Assembly (NCBI GenBank): GCA_035934015.1
Contig: DASYYH010000003.1
Span: 1 to 64,000 of the forward strand
DNA: 64,000 bases
Direction: 5' to 3'
Source: Candidatus Acidiferrales bacterium
Lineage (GTDB): Bacteria > Acidobacteriota > Terriglobia > Acidiferrales > UBA7541
Shown here: positions 52,705 through 62,617 of the stretch, one piece after another
How the letters are laid out: every line of letters begins with the position of its first letter
How positions within the stretch are numbered: position 1 is the first letter of the stretch
Program-made: the position numbers and the translations under genes
The notes under the pieces: generated by a model
Told to the model about the DNA's origin: nothing
The model's database searches: none
The model's input: the letters and a program-made list of their open reading frames with translations, nothing else

Positions 52705-54272
52705 TGCGGCGTTCCCTGCTCTGCGGATGGCGCGGGCGAATATGGCGCGAGAGGCGCAGCAGCACACGCCTCGCGAAAGGCGCGCCGCCGCGTGAAAAGA
52801 AAATAAAGCAGCACGGCAAACAACGCCGTCGAAAAAACCAAGCTGATGTCACGAAAAACATTCATATGCTCGAAAGGACTGGATGCCGGAGAACCATCCG
52901 GGAGCTTGATTTGCGCAGTGAAGTTTTCTATCTGGGCGTGAACTTCCGAGTTATACCTGACGCGCTCCGGTGAAATGAACATCAGGCCATAATTGGCGAT
53001 TCCCGCGAGAAGAAAAACAATCAGCGCGTCGAGCGCCCAACTCCTGCGCCGGAGAATCGCCACGCCAAAAATGACGGGCGCGATTCCAAAAACAACATAA
53101 AACGCATTGACGCCCCAGCCGTGTACCAGAAATCCGAAAGCGAGCAAAGGCGGCTTCATGTTCATCATTCTGGAATAGAAGGGGCCAACGAAAGTAAGCG
53201 CACCAAAAATAATTTCCACAACGGCGATGACGCGAATGCTCACGGGAATTTCCGGCGCGGCCAACGGGACCGCTGTGGCCGGCACGATTTGCGGTTGCGG
53301 CTCAAAGACCGGCGATGAAATCGGGTGCATCGAAGGCAGCGAACTCACCGCTGCAAATTCGCCGGCCACGCGCGGGCGCGTGAACAGGACGAGCCACCAA
53401 ACCGCAATTCCCAGAGGAATGAGCAGAGCGCCGACTCCTGCGATGATTGCGTCGCGCATGGAGGAAGCGGGAATATCGGGAGGGGGTGGCGTCAAGAGCG
53501 GCGCGATGACGATGCCAATGGAACCGAAAACGCAGAATGCAATCGCAATCCCGGCCGTGACAAATATTAGAATGCGGCCCCACGGACGGCGCTTAACGAC
53601 GCCTACGCCCGTGATTATGCCCCATGCAGCGATGAACAAGTAGAAAAACGCCACCATGACCAACATGCCGCGAAACGGAAAACCGAAGTCGGGTTGCGGT
53701 GGTGCGAGAGCTGTGAGCGGCATCATCACGGCCAGGAACAGCATGAATGCAGAGCCGAAGAACAGAACGATGGCGGAAGCGTCGACAGCGCCGGACCGCA
53801 AAGGCAGCGCGTTCCCTTCTCCAGCCGCCGGGGCAAATTGGGCGCGCACGCTGCGGCGCGTGAAAAGAATCAGCCACCAGACGCCGAGAGCAAACGGAAT
53901 CAGCGTAAGCCCGACCAGGTGAATATATTGCTGGGAAATAAAGCTTCCGCCGCTAATGGTGGGAACACCCGTGGTTGCGCGAATGAGTTTGTGCGCGCCG
54001 ATCAAATCGGGGACGTTGATGAGGACGAGCAGCGCGGAAATGATCAGCGCGCAGAGCCAGGCCCAGCGGCGCAAACGCAGAATCGCTGTTCCTGTGGCGA
54101 TGCCCCAGATTGCGAACGCCATTTGGAAAATAGAGAGTGCGATGAGCGCCCCAAGCTCTTCCCCATGCATCGCGGACGCGTTTCGGAGCGGCCAGGCCGC
54201 GTATACGCAAAACGCAGCGCTGGCGGCGATAACAGAAATCGCTGCTGCGGTGACTCCCGGGGAACGTTTCAT
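52701..54272 (-). CDS. 523-aa membrane protein built from repeats of the MKRS domain
   Basis: The protein contains at least two full copies of the domain seen singly downstream. The first copy (1-165) runs from 'MKRSPGVTAAAISVIAASA' through 'LRLRRWAWLCAL' to 'WWLILFTRRSVRAQF'. The second (about 170-320) runs from 'SGAVDASAIVLFFGSAF' through 'KRRPWGRILIF' to 'WWLVLFTRPRVAGEF'. The third (about 340-500) is more divergent ('LRRRSWALDALIVFLLAG', 'YFLFTRRRAF'). About twelve membrane segments are visible. Start and stop each overlap the neighbouring gene by four bases, so the operon is translationally coupled. Tandem duplication and fusion is clear; the biochemical role is not. Confidence 0.75.
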   Translation of the reverse strand: MKRSPGVTAAAISVIAASAAFCVYAAWPLRNASAMHGEELGALIALSIFQMAFAIWGIATGTAILRLRRWAWLCALIISALLVLINVPDLIGAHKLIRATTGVPTISGGSFISQQYIHLVGLTLIPFALGVWWLILFTRRSVRAQFAPAAGEGNALPLRSGAVDASAIVLFFGSAFMLFLAVMMPLTALAPPQPDFGFPFRGMLVMVAFFYLFIAAWGIITGVGVVKRRPWGRILIFVTAGIAIAFCVFGSIGIVIAPLLTPPPPDIPASSMRDAIIAGVGALLIPLGIAVWWLVLFTRPRVAGEFAAVSSLPSMHPISSPVFEPQPQIVPATAVPLAAPEIPVSIRVIAVVEIIFGALTFVGPFYSRMMNMKPPLLAFGFLVHGWGVNAFYVVFGIAPVIFGVAILRRRSWALDALIVFLLAGIANYGLMFISPERVRYNSEVHAQIENFTAQIKLPDGSPASSPFEHMNVFRDISLVFSTALFAVLLYFLFTRRRAFREACAAAPLAPYSPAPSAEQGTPQ

Positions 54273-54826
54273 TGCGAACCTCCTGCGCTGGCGGCGGGCG
54301 CGCGCGGATGATCATAGGCAAAGGTGACGCGCAGTTGCGCGACAGCCTTCGCGAACTTCTGCGGCAGCGGCGCGAACGGCGCGGCTTTGGCGATGGCGAT
54401 GCGCGTCGCGGCGTCGATGGAAGCGTCGCCCGAGGAATGCGCGAGCGAGAGCGCGCCCGCGAGCGAGCCGTCGCGATGCAGCGCGAAAGTGACGATGACT
54501 TTGCCTTTTTTGCCGCTCGCCGCGCCGGGAATCGCCGTGAGCCACGCGTGCGTGGTTGCGTCGGTGAACGCGGAAACGAAATTGCCCCAGCCTTCTTTGT
54601 TTTTTACGCCCGCGATTTCCAGCGTTTCGATGAGCATCGCGTGCGAATGCGGCGAAGCGCCCGCGGGACGCACATCCGCCTCGAATTCGATCACGCCGTG
54701 AAACGTGAGCGTGACGTTCGGCTCCGCGACAGGCTCCGGCACCCCCGGCCGCTCGACCTGCGCGACCGCCCGCGGCGCGACAAAAAGCAGCAATGCGAGT
54801 GCACCGATGATGCTTCGCAGCCGCAT
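54269..54826 (-). CDS. secreted TonB C-terminal-like protein
   Basis: The 185-residue protein starts at ATG 54826 with GAGGAGG upstream. A signal peptide ends 'APRAVAQ'. The C-terminal ~80 residues ('KGKVIVTFALHRDGSLAGAL', 'SSGDASIDAATRIAIAKAAP', 'LRVTFAYD') match a TonB C-terminal domain, but there is no N-terminal anchor or Pro-rich spacer as in a real TonB. First gene of the MKRS operon. It may be a periplasmic structural or binding protein. Confidence 0.75.
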   Translation of the reverse strand: MRLRSIIGALALLLFVAPRAVAQVERPGVPEPVAEPNVTLTFHGVIEFEADVRPAGASPHSHAMLIETLEIAGVKNKEGWGNFVSAFTDATTHAWLTAIPGAASGKKGKVIVTFALHRDGSLAGALSLAHSSGDASIDAATRIAIAKAAPFAPLPQKFAKAVAQLRVTFAYDHPRAPAASAGGSQ

Positions 54827-54975
54827 TGTGTTCCTCCTCGATCCGCCAAAAGCTGATTAGCTATCGAATACTTAGCGCAGAGTATACGCGCGGATGCGCA
54901 TTCCGCGCAACGCAAGGAGAGCACACGACAGCGGCGAGTAATGACAACAGCAGCGTGTTCGATGCGATAGGGCGC

Positions 54976-55482
54976 TTACGCCGGAGGCGAAATCGCGTAG
55001 ACGAGATGCAGGATGCCTTTGCGTACCGTTTCGCTGGCGACGGTCATTCCCATTTTTTCGGCGACGCGGCGCGAAGGAAGATTTTGCGGGCGAATCAGAG
55101 AAATCAATCGCGGCGCGCAAAGCGTCTCGAACCCATACGCGACGCACGCGCGCGCAGCCTCCGTAGCGTATCCCTGGCCCCAGAGGTCGCGGCGAACGTG
55201 ATAGCCGATTTCGATTTCGCGCTTGCCGTCGACGTCCTGCAGCGCGTGGCCGCAATCGCCGATGATCCTTCCGGTTTTCCGCAGCACCATGGCGTAAAGC
55301 CCGTAGCCGTTGGCGTCATAGCTGGCCATCCAGCGTTCGATCCATTGCGCGACTTCTTCGCGCGAAAACGCGTGCGGATAATATTGCATCGCCACCGGAT
55401 CGCTCAGCACGGCGGCGAGCGCGCCGGCGTCCTCCGGCTCCATGCGGCGCAGCACGAGCCGCTCGGTTTCCAGCACAGCCAT
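54976..55482 (-). CDS. GNAT acetyltransferase (RimJ/RimL-like)
   Basis: About 168 residues from ATG 55482, which begins the typical 'MAVLETERLVLRRMEPED'; an ATG 10 codons earlier (55512) is also possible. The acetyl-CoA binding region is 'YHVRRDLWGQGYATEAARAC' (RRxxxGQGYA), and 'NLPSRRVAEKMGM' follows as in Acetyltransf_3 enzymes. It probably acetylates a protein N-terminus or small molecule; the substrate is not evident. It stands alone, transcribed like its neighbours. Confidence 0.9.
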   Translation of the reverse strand: MAVLETERLVLRRMEPEDAGALAAVLSDPVAMQYYPHAFSREEVAQWIERWMASYDANGYGLYAMVLRKTGRIIGDCGHALQDVDGKREIEIGYHVRRDLWGQGYATEAARACVAYGFETLCAPRLISLIRPQNLPSRRVAEKMGMTVASETVRKGILHLVYAISPPA

Positions 55483-55590
55483 GGAGGGCGGCTTCCCGTC
55501 GCAGATGCTCATCGAAGTAATAGTTTCCGTAGTGGCGAGACCTGCCTGCGCAGGCAGGCTTCAGTTTTGCCTGCTGCTGCGGCGGAAAAA

Positions 55591-56445
55591 CTAAATCAAA
55601 TGCTTCAGGTGCGCAAAAAAAAGGCCGACGCCGGAGGAAAAATCCAGCCAGCCGTGCGCGATCATTCCCGGCGCCAGCGATTTTCGCCACCATGCGGCGC
55701 CTCCGAGAATCAACCCGATCGCCACGATGATGGTCATATGCGCCCAGCCCTGGTAGCCATGTCCCAGGCCGAAAATGACCGCCTGAATCACCACGGCGGC
55801 CGCAGCGCTGCCGGTCATTCGCCGGAATTGCTCCTGCAAATAGCCCCGGAAAACAAATTCCTCGCAAAATCCCGCTGAAATTGTCAGCAGAGCCCAGACC
55901 GGCAATTCGATGAACGCATGCGGCACAAGCTCCGTGACGACCTTCGTGCCTTCGCCGCCCGCCGTGCGAAAAGGCACAGATAGAATCCCCGCGATAACCA
56001 GAATGGAAAACCAGACGCCCAATCCAATGCCAATATCGCGGTAGACGTCGCCGGCGCGATTCCACCGCGCGTTCACGCGATTCCGCACCGTTTCTCCGCG
56101 GGCGCGCATGCCGAGATAAACATACACAAACAAAAACCACTCCAAAGCCATCGTGCTCGCATAGGTCATCAACCGCGCCTCGAGCGAAGGTCCGCCAGTG
56201 GCCGCGGATTTCGCAACAAAAGTGCGCGAAAGAAAAAATGACGCGTAGGAATTGCCGAAGACCAAAATCAGAAGCCCGATGGTGTGCCAGAGCGGCGCGA
56301 TCAGGCGCTCTTTCGGCGGCGTCGCGCGGAGAGATTCGGCGGGAGCGGCGGATTCGGACACGGCGTCAGCGCCTCTTCGCGCCGCCGGTTTGCTCCACGG
56401 CGGCGAGGAAGCGTAGCCGGTTACGCCGCCAGCGTCAACGGACAA
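55591..56445 (-). CDS. CPBP family intramembrane protease
   Basis: The 284-residue protein (TTG 56445; a GTG at 56361 is an alternative start) has an Arg/Pro-rich N-terminus and about seven membrane segments. Catalytic motifs are 'CEEFVFRGYLQ' (Glu195-Glu196, Arg200), His229 in 'FGLGHG' and His264/Asp268 in 'MIAHGWLDFS'. The family includes CAAX-type proteases and bacteriocin self-immunity proteins. Nothing nearby indicates a bacteriocin, so a general membrane-protein or protein-processing role is more likely. Confidence 0.9.
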   Translation of the reverse strand: MSVDAGGVTGYASSPPWSKPAARRGADAVSESAAPAESLRATPPKERLIAPLWHTIGLLILVFGNSYASFFLSRTFVAKSAATGGPSLEARLMTYASTMALEWFLFVYVYLGMRARGETVRNRVNARWNRAGDVYRDIGIGLGVWFSILVIAGILSVPFRTAGGEGTKVVTELVPHAFIELPVWALLTISAGFCEEFVFRGYLQEQFRRMTGSAAAAVVIQAVIFGLGHGYQGWAHMTIIVAIGLILGGAAWWRKSLAPGMIAHGWLDFSSGVGLFFAHLKHLI

Positions 56446-56537
56446 TCTGCGCTCTGCGACTTGAGCGGTGAAGTGAGCCTATTCCACTCGCCCGGTCGGG
56501 TCTGAAGCCCCGACCCTACTTGTCACTCATCACTGCC

Positions 56538-59468
56538 TTACTCGTACCGCAGCGCGACGATGGGATCGACTTCCGTTGCGCGGCGCGCGGGAATGTAGCA
56601 CGCAGCCAGCGCCACAACCGTCAGCAGCGCGGCGACGGCGATGATCGTGACGGGATCGTTCGCGTGCACGCCGTAAAGCATCGAGTTCAAATAATGCGTC
56701 ACGCCGAGCGCGATGGCGACTCCCACAACTGCGCCCGCGAGCGCGAGGACAATTCCCTGCTTGACGACCATGCGCAGGACGTCGCCCGCTTGCGCGCCGA
56801 GCGCCATGCGAATGCCGATTTCGCGCGTGCGCCGCGAGACTTCATACGACAGCAAGCCGTAAAGCCCGATGCACGCCAGCACCAGCGCGAGCAAACCGAA
56901 AAAGCTCGAAAGCCGAGCGATCAGCCGCTCCTGAAACAGCAGCCGGTCGATTTCCTCCGATTCCGTGGTCACCTGGAAGAGCGGCAAATTCGCATTCACC
57001 TGCGCGACGACTTTGCGGATCAGCGGAAGCAGCGCCTGCGGGTCCGCCGCGGTGCGCACTTCGAACGATGCGCCGCCGCGCCGCTGCGGCTGATACATCA
57101 TGGCGTGAATATCGCGGCGCAGGCTGTTGTATTTCGTGTCCGCCACGACGCCGACGATCTCGTAGCCGGGATTCGCCGGGCCGTTCGCGTCCGCCGACGC
57201 TTCGCCGAATTGCTTGCCGAGTGGATTTTTTTTGCCCAAATATTTTTCGACGAACGCCTGATTCACGACGACTGGCGTCGGCGCGGAAGTCGGCGTCGCA
57301 CCGCCATTGGTGTCCGCAATGGCGTAATCGGATGCGTAAAAATTCCGTCCCGCGAGAAACGGAATATGCATCGCGTCAAAAAAGTCCGGTCCGATTTGCA
57401 GAACGTCCGCCTCGGATACCTGGTCCTGCGGCGTTCCGGGCCAATGGAAACCCGTGATCATCAAGCCGCCGCTCAAAAGCGGCATCTGCGAATAACTCAC
57501 CGATTTGACGCCCGGCGTCGCCGCCAGCCGCCCCTGCAAATCGCGATAGAAGCTGTTGATCTGCGTGTCTTTGTAACCGGCGAGCGTAGGATCGATTCCG
57601 AAAATGATGATGTTGTGCGCATCGAAACCCATGTCCACACTGCGCAGATTTTCAAGCGTGCGCACCAGCAGTCCCGCGCCCACAAGCACGACAATCGCCA
57701 GCGCCACTTGCGCCACCACGAGTCCATTGCCCAGCCTGAAAATGCCGAACCATCTCCCGCCGCCCGCGTGTCCCGCGCCGGCCGAGCCGCCTTCGCCTTC
57801 CTTGAGCGCCGGAGTCAAATCCACGCGCGCGCTGCGCAGCGATGGCGCGATGCCAAACAAAATTCCCGTCAGCAGAGATACCGCAATCGTGAATCCAAGC
57901 ACGCGCGTGTCCACGCCAAGCGCAAACGTGAGCGGCCGCGTCTGATTGCTCGAAACGAAAGACACAATCGCGTGCGCGCCCCAGTACGCGAAACAGATTC
58001 CGAGAATTCCGCCGAGCGCCGAAAGCAGTACGCTTTCCGTCAGAAGCTGCCGGATGACGCGCATGCGTCCCGCGCCCAGCGCCAGTCGCACGGCGATTTC
58101 TTTTTGCCGCGCCGCCGCGCGCGCCAGCATCAGCCCGGCGACGTTCGCGCACGCGATCAGCAAAATGATTCCCACGGCCAGCATCAACACGTAAAGCGGA
58201 TCGGAAAATCGGCCGCGATCGCCGGTAAGGCCGCTCTGCGCGGGCACAAGCGCGATTCGCGGATCATCCGAAGGATTCGATAGCGTGTGCGGGCCGTTGT
58301 TTGCGGATTGCGCCGCGTTCGCACCTTGCGGGCCGCCCGCGGGAGCTCCTGGCTGCGGTCCGCCGATGATGACCGGTTTATTCCCCGCCGATTTCGGCAT
58401 CGGCAACGGACCGCCGCCGATTTCGCGATGAAAAAATGGCCCACCACCCTTTCCCGAAGGCATAGCCCCAGCTGGAGGCGCGCCCGCGCCGATGGGCCTG
58501 TTGCCGCCGCCCGGAGACGGCCCTCCGCCCATCATGACCACCATTCCTCCGCCACCCGAAGCTGGCCGCCCGCCTGGCCCCCTTCCCATCGCGCCGCCAT
58601 TGAAAAGCGGCACCGCGCCGTGAATCATTTCGTTGTAGAAAAGATTGCTTACCGCCGTTTGCGTCTGCGCGACAGGAGTGCCCGGTTTCATGCGCCCGAT
58701 AATCGTCAGCCACCACGAGGCAACGTCGTCCTGCCGCTTGGCCATCCCCAGCCGGTCGATGATCTGCTGGCGCGGATCGATGCGGTCGCCCATGTCGAGC
58801 GGCAGCCAGATGTCGTAGTCTGAGCCCGGCGTGATGCCGGTGAACCGCGCCTCGGCCACACCGATAATCGTGAACGGAATGTTGTTCAGCTCAATCGTGC
58901 GGCCGACGACGTCGCGCGAGCCGCCAAATGCGCTCTGCCAGTAGCCGTAATTCAGCACGGCGACCGGCGCTGCATCCTGCCGGTCATCGCTCCGTTCAAA
59001 AAGGCGGCCCACGGCGGTTTTCACGCCCATCGTCTTGAAAAAATCGCCAGAGACAAGCTGGCCACTGATGACCGTCGCCGGACCGTTGCCGGTCAAATCG
59101 AGGCGGCCAGAGTTGGCAAACGCTGCGACGCTCGAAAACGCGCCGGACGTTTCGACCTTGCGAAAAAACGGCTCGGAAAGCGAGCAGCCGGAGGGATTCT
59201 TCGCGCCGAACCCCATTTCCGACGCGCAATCCCCGAACGCCATCATCGAATGGATATCCGGCGGATTCCGCGCGCTCCACTGCAGCAACACCAACTGCGA
59301 AGGGTTTTCCACCGGCAGCGCGCGCAGCATCACCGCGTCAATCAGGCTGAAAATCGCAGTGTTCGCGCCGATGCCCAGCGCCAGCGTCAAAATCGCCACA
59401 ACGGCGAAGCCCGGCGACTTCACGAGCATGCGGAATCCGTAGCGAATGTCCTGCAGGAGCTTGTTCAT
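56538..59468 (-). CDS. large ABC transporter permease (MacB/FtsX type)
   Basis: The 976-residue protein starts [20 protein letters not shown]. It has TM1 (about 21-43), a MacB_PCD periplasmic domain (about 45-290), an FtsX core (about 425-560), a second periplasmic part, and a C-terminal FtsX core (about 850-965) ending '[15 protein letters not shown]'. This double-FtsX layout is common in Acidobacteriota. No ATPase is nearby; it likely pairs with one encoded elsewhere. An unusual Gly/Pro/Met-rich insertion occupies about residues 290-400 ('[19 protein letters not shown]'). Probably exports a substrate or remodels the envelope; it is unrelated to the virion genes. Confidence 0.88.
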   Translation of the reverse strand: MNKLLQDIRYGFRMLVKSPGFAVVAILTLALGIGANTAIFSLIDAVMLRALPVENPSQLVLLQWSARNPPDIHSMMAFGDCASEMGFGAKNPSGCSLSEPFFRKVETSGAFSSVAAFANSGRLDLTGNGPATVISGQLVSGDFFKTMGVKTAVGRLFERSDDRQDAAPVAVLNYGYWQSAFGGSRDVVGRTIELNNIPFTIIGVAEARFTGITPGSDYDIWLPLDMGDRIDPRQQIIDRLGMAKRQDDVASWWLTIIGRMKPGTPVAQTQTAVSNLFYNEMIHGAVPLFNGGAMGRGPGGRPASGGGGMVVMMGGGPSPGGGNRPIGAGAPPAGAMPSGKGGGPFFHREIGGGPLPMPKSAGNKPVIIGGPQPGAPAGGPQGANAAQSANNGPHTLSNPSDDPRIALVPAQSGLTGDRGRFSDPLYVLMLAVGIILLIACANVAGLMLARAAARQKEIAVRLALGAGRMRVIRQLLTESVLLSALGGILGICFAYWGAHAIVSFVSSNQTRPLTFALGVDTRVLGFTIAVSLLTGILFGIAPSLRSARVDLTPALKEGEGGSAGAGHAGGGRWFGIFRLGNGLVVAQVALAIVVLVGAGLLVRTLENLRSVDMGFDAHNIIIFGIDPTLAGYKDTQINSFYRDLQGRLAATPGVKSVSYSQMPLLSGGLMITGFHWPGTPQDQVSEADVLQIGPDFFDAMHIPFLAGRNFYASDYAIADTNGGATPTSAPTPVVVNQAFVEKYLGKKNPLGKQFGEASADANGPANPGYEIVGVVADTKYNSLRRDIHAMMYQPQRRGGASFEVRTAADPQALLPLIRKVVAQVNANLPLFQVTTESEEIDRLLFQERLIARLSSFFGLLALVLACIGLYGLLSYEVSRRTREIGIRMALGAQAGDVLRMVVKQGIVLALAGAVVGVAIALGVTHYLNSMLYGVHANDPVTIIAVAALLTVVALAACYIPARRATEVDPIVALRYE

Positions 59469-59692
59469 GGCGTGTTGTCCCCCTCTGGCTGAGCCATCTT
59501 ACGCGGTACAGACGAACGATGCGACAAATGGGAAGCAGGAGCGTGCCGCAGGGTTGCAAGCCCCGCGCGGAAATTTTCGCGCCCCGCCGCAATGCACGAT
59601 GCCTATTCGGGCCCACTCCTGCGACTTTGTGAAGCGCAGAATTCGGCTCGACTGTAAGGGCAAGAACGATGCCCATTGGATGTGCAGCCGCT

Positions 59693-59747
59693 TGTCACTC
59701 ATCACTTGCCACTTATCATTCATCACTTGTCACTCGTCACTGCCTTA
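59693..59747. repeat. intergenic 'TCACTCGTCAC' simple repeat
   Basis: Five imperfect units of 'cac(t)tcatcacttg/cactcgtcac' lie between the two permease genes. A shorter copy lies at 56518-56532 just after the first permease's stop. They are the same family as 16847-16875 and 30419-30462, on the opposite strand. Confidence 0.65.
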
Positions 59748-62255
59748 TTCGTACCGCAGCGCGACCATCGGATCGAGCCGCGACGCGCGTCGCGCCGGAA
59801 TGAAGCTCGCCGCGAATCCGATCGCCGCAAGCAGAACGACCGCAGCCGCCAGCGTCAGCGGGTCGCGCGCCTTCAGCCCGAAGAGCAGCGAACTCGCCGC
59901 CTTGCTGCCCGCCAGCGTCAGCCCCACGCCCACGACGACGCCAATCGCAATCAGCACGCCGACTTCGCCCAAAATCATGCGAATCACGCCTCCGCGCTGC
60001 GCGCCGAGCGCCATGCGTATGCCGATTTCGTTTGTCCGCTGCGCGACCGTGTAGGAAATCACGCCGTACAATCCAATCGCCGCCAGCAGCACCGCGAGCA
60101 CGCCGAAAAATCCGCACAGCGTGGCCATCAGCTCATCCTGCGTGAGCGTGTTGCGAATCTGCGTGGTCAACATCTTGAACTGAATATCAATCACCGGGTT
60201 GACTCCCACGATGGCATCCTTGACGGCGTTGGGCAGTCCGGTCATACCGCCGCGCGAACGAATCAGGAAGGTCGCGCCGGAGTCGATAAATGGCGGCTCG
60301 AGCTGCGCGAACGGAAAATACATCACCGCGCTGATGGTCTCGTGCATGTCGTCATAGACGGAGTCCTTCACCACGCCGACAACCTGATAGATGCGCGGAG
60401 GCTTCCCCGGATCGTTCCACACGCGAAAGGTCTGGCCAATCGGGTTTGGCGCAGCGGTCAGAAACTTTTTCGCAAATGTCTGATTCACGATGGCCACTTT
60501 CGGCGAGGTGGCTGTGTCGTCATCGTTGAAATCGCGGCCCGCAACGATGGGAATTTTCAGCGTCGCGAAATAGCCCGGGCTGTCGAAATCTTCATACGAA
60601 ACCATGCCTTCGTGATGATTCCCGTCTTTGTCGAGAATCCAGTCGTTGCTTTGGTTGCCGCTCATCGGTGAGCGCATCGACGCTCCCGCTGCCGCAACGC
60701 CCGGAACGGCGCGGATATGTTCGATCAGATTGCGAACATACTGCGTCCGCTGGGCGTCCGCAATGTTGGCGCGCGTGTAATCAACGTTGGCAACGAGCAC
60801 GCCGTTTTGCTGAAAGCCCGGATCGCGGGTCATCAGGTTGCGCAAGCTGCGCGCGAAGAGCAGCGCTCCGGCCAGCAGCACGAGCGAGAGCGCCACCTGC
60901 GACGCCACCAGCACGCGCTGCAAACGGAAGCGCTCGCGCCCGGCAGTCATCCCGCGCCCGCCCGTCTTCAAGACCGAGCCCGGCAGCACGCGTCCTGCGC
61001 GCAAAGCAGGCGCCAGCCCAAAAAGCACGGTCGTCAGAATGGCCAGCCCCGCCGCAAATCCGAGCACGCGCCAATCCGTCGGCATGTCGAGAAAAACCGG
61101 ATTACCCGGCGTGCTGATGAACGCGATCAGAAAATGACTCAGGCCCGACGCCAGAAATCCTCCGAGAATCGCGCCGGAAAAAGCCAGCACCGCGCTTTCC
61201 GAAAGCATCTGCCGAATCAATCGTGAGCGCGACGCTCCCAAAGCCAGCCGCACGGCGACTTCGCGTTCGCGGCCGCTGGCCCGCGCCAGCAGCAGATTCG
61301 CCAGATTTGCGCACGCAATCAGCAAAACCAATCCCGATAGCCCAAGAAGCAAAAACAGCGGCTCGGAGGAATCGCGCCGCATCTGCGAAAATCCGTTGGC
61401 CGCGGGTTGCGCTTCGATCTTGTAGGCAAGATAGTGCTTCACGCCGTCCGGGTCATATTGCGGCGGAATGGTTTCCTGCAACGATGCCGGCGTAATCACC
61501 GCAAGCTGTGCAGCCGCGCGCTTCAAATCCCAGCCCGGCTTGAGCCTGCCGATGATGGAAAGCCACCAGTCCTCGCGCGTCCGCGGGCCCGTGATTCGGC
61601 TGAATTCGCTGCGCAGAATCGGCTCGGCGCAAACCGTGAGCGCCACATCGAAGCGGTCGCCAACGGAGACACCATAAAAGCTAGGAGGCGTGACGCCAAG
61701 GATGGGAAACGAGTGCCCGTCCAGCGTCAGCATCTTGCCGATGACCGACGCGTCCCCGCCATACCGCTTCTGCCAGAATTCATAGCTGATGTCGGCCGCG
61801 CCCGAACATCCCGCAGGATCCTCCGCCGGTGAAATCAGCCGTCCGAGAACGGGCTCGATGCCCAGCACGCGGAAAAACTCACCGGAAACCCAAAGCACAT
61901 GCGCGTTGTCCACTTCCCCGCCGTTGGCGAGGTTGTCCTGCTCCTGGCTCCACGCGGCGATTGACGAAAACGCTTCTTGTCTCTCCTCGACCTGCTGCCA
62001 CAACGGATATGTGAAATTGGCATAAGCCCCATTGAAACTCCCCGAACCCCAGTGATTCATATTCAAGTGGACGATGGTGAGTGTATCGGGGTCTTTCACC
62101 GGCAGAGTGCGCAGCCGCACGGCGTCGATAAGTTGGAATATGGCAGCGTTCGCGCCGACGCCCAGCGCCAGCGTAAAAATTGCCACCGCCGCAAACGCCG
62201 GCGACTTCGCCAGCATGCGCAAGCCGTAGCGGAGATCCTGCAGCAGGTTCCCCAT
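59745..62255 (-). CDS. large ABC transporter permease (MacB/FtsX type), paralogue
   Basis: The 836-residue protein starts at ATG 62255, with AAGGGGG upstream. It has the same architecture as its neighbour: 'LLQDLRYGLRMLAKSP', TM1, MacB_PCD, FtsX core ('[20 protein letters not shown]'), second periplasmic domain and C-terminal FtsX core ('[20 protein letters not shown]') ending 'RRASRLDPMVALRYE'. It lacks the Gly/Pro insertion. Probably a tandem duplicate that has diverged; no ATPase adjoins. Confidence 0.9.
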   Translation of the reverse strand: MGNLLQDLRYGLRMLAKSPAFAAVAIFTLALGVGANAAIFQLIDAVRLRTLPVKDPDTLTIVHLNMNHWGSGSFNGAYANFTYPLWQQVEERQEAFSSIAAWSQEQDNLANGGEVDNAHVLWVSGEFFRVLGIEPVLGRLISPAEDPAGCSGAADISYEFWQKRYGGDASVIGKMLTLDGHSFPILGVTPPSFYGVSVGDRFDVALTVCAEPILRSEFSRITGPRTREDWWLSIIGRLKPGWDLKRAAAQLAVITPASLQETIPPQYDPDGVKHYLAYKIEAQPAANGFSQMRRDSSEPLFLLLGLSGLVLLIACANLANLLLARASGREREVAVRLALGASRSRLIRQMLSESAVLAFSGAILGGFLASGLSHFLIAFISTPGNPVFLDMPTDWRVLGFAAGLAILTTVLFGLAPALRAGRVLPGSVLKTGGRGMTAGRERFRLQRVLVASQVALSLVLLAGALLFARSLRNLMTRDPGFQQNGVLVANVDYTRANIADAQRTQYVRNLIEHIRAVPGVAAAGASMRSPMSGNQSNDWILDKDGNHHEGMVSYEDFDSPGYFATLKIPIVAGRDFNDDDTATSPKVAIVNQTFAKKFLTAAPNPIGQTFRVWNDPGKPPRIYQVVGVVKDSVYDDMHETISAVMYFPFAQLEPPFIDSGATFLIRSRGGMTGLPNAVKDAIVGVNPVIDIQFKMLTTQIRNTLTQDELMATLCGFFGVLAVLLAAIGLYGVISYTVAQRTNEIGIRMALGAQRGGVIRMILGEVGVLIAIGVVVGVGLTLAGSKAASSLLFGLKARDPLTLAAAVVLLAAIGFAASFIPARRASRLDPMVALRYE

Positions 62256-62617
62256 CGGTTCCCCCTTCTTCAGCTAATCTGCTACGCCGTAAACTACGGG
62301 AGACTTTCTATTCCAGCTTGAACACACACGCCCCACAATATCCAGACGCGCGAATTGAATTTTGGATAGCAGCCCTGCCGCAAACAATTCAGGAATGCAA
62401 AGCGCTTCCCCGCGCAGCGGTTCAGTTGGGCCAGCGACGAAGCTCATGATCAGTTACGAGAATCGCAGCGTTTTTTGTTCGCCGCTTTCCCGTCACTGGT
62501 CACCGTCCACTTGCTTGCCGTGAGCCCGTCCGCCGTGGCGGACGCAGGCGAAGGGATACCGTCTTTCGCTTTGCTTGCTCGTCGTTGTCCTCTGTCCACT
62601 GACCACTGATCTCTGTT
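62256..62617. other. spacer with imperfect repeats between permease and coiled-coil gene
   Basis: No gene is seen. Scattered copies of 'gtcac/tccactg' motifs (62490-62612) resemble the simple repeats elsewhere, and a palindrome 'gtccgccgtggcggac' lies near 62527-62542. Promoter elements for the permease gene are presumably here, but none is clear. Confidence 0.45.

Noticed and set aside
56520-58283. 587-codon plus-strand frame opposite the first permease
   Set aside because: Antisense shadow with no recognisable domain.
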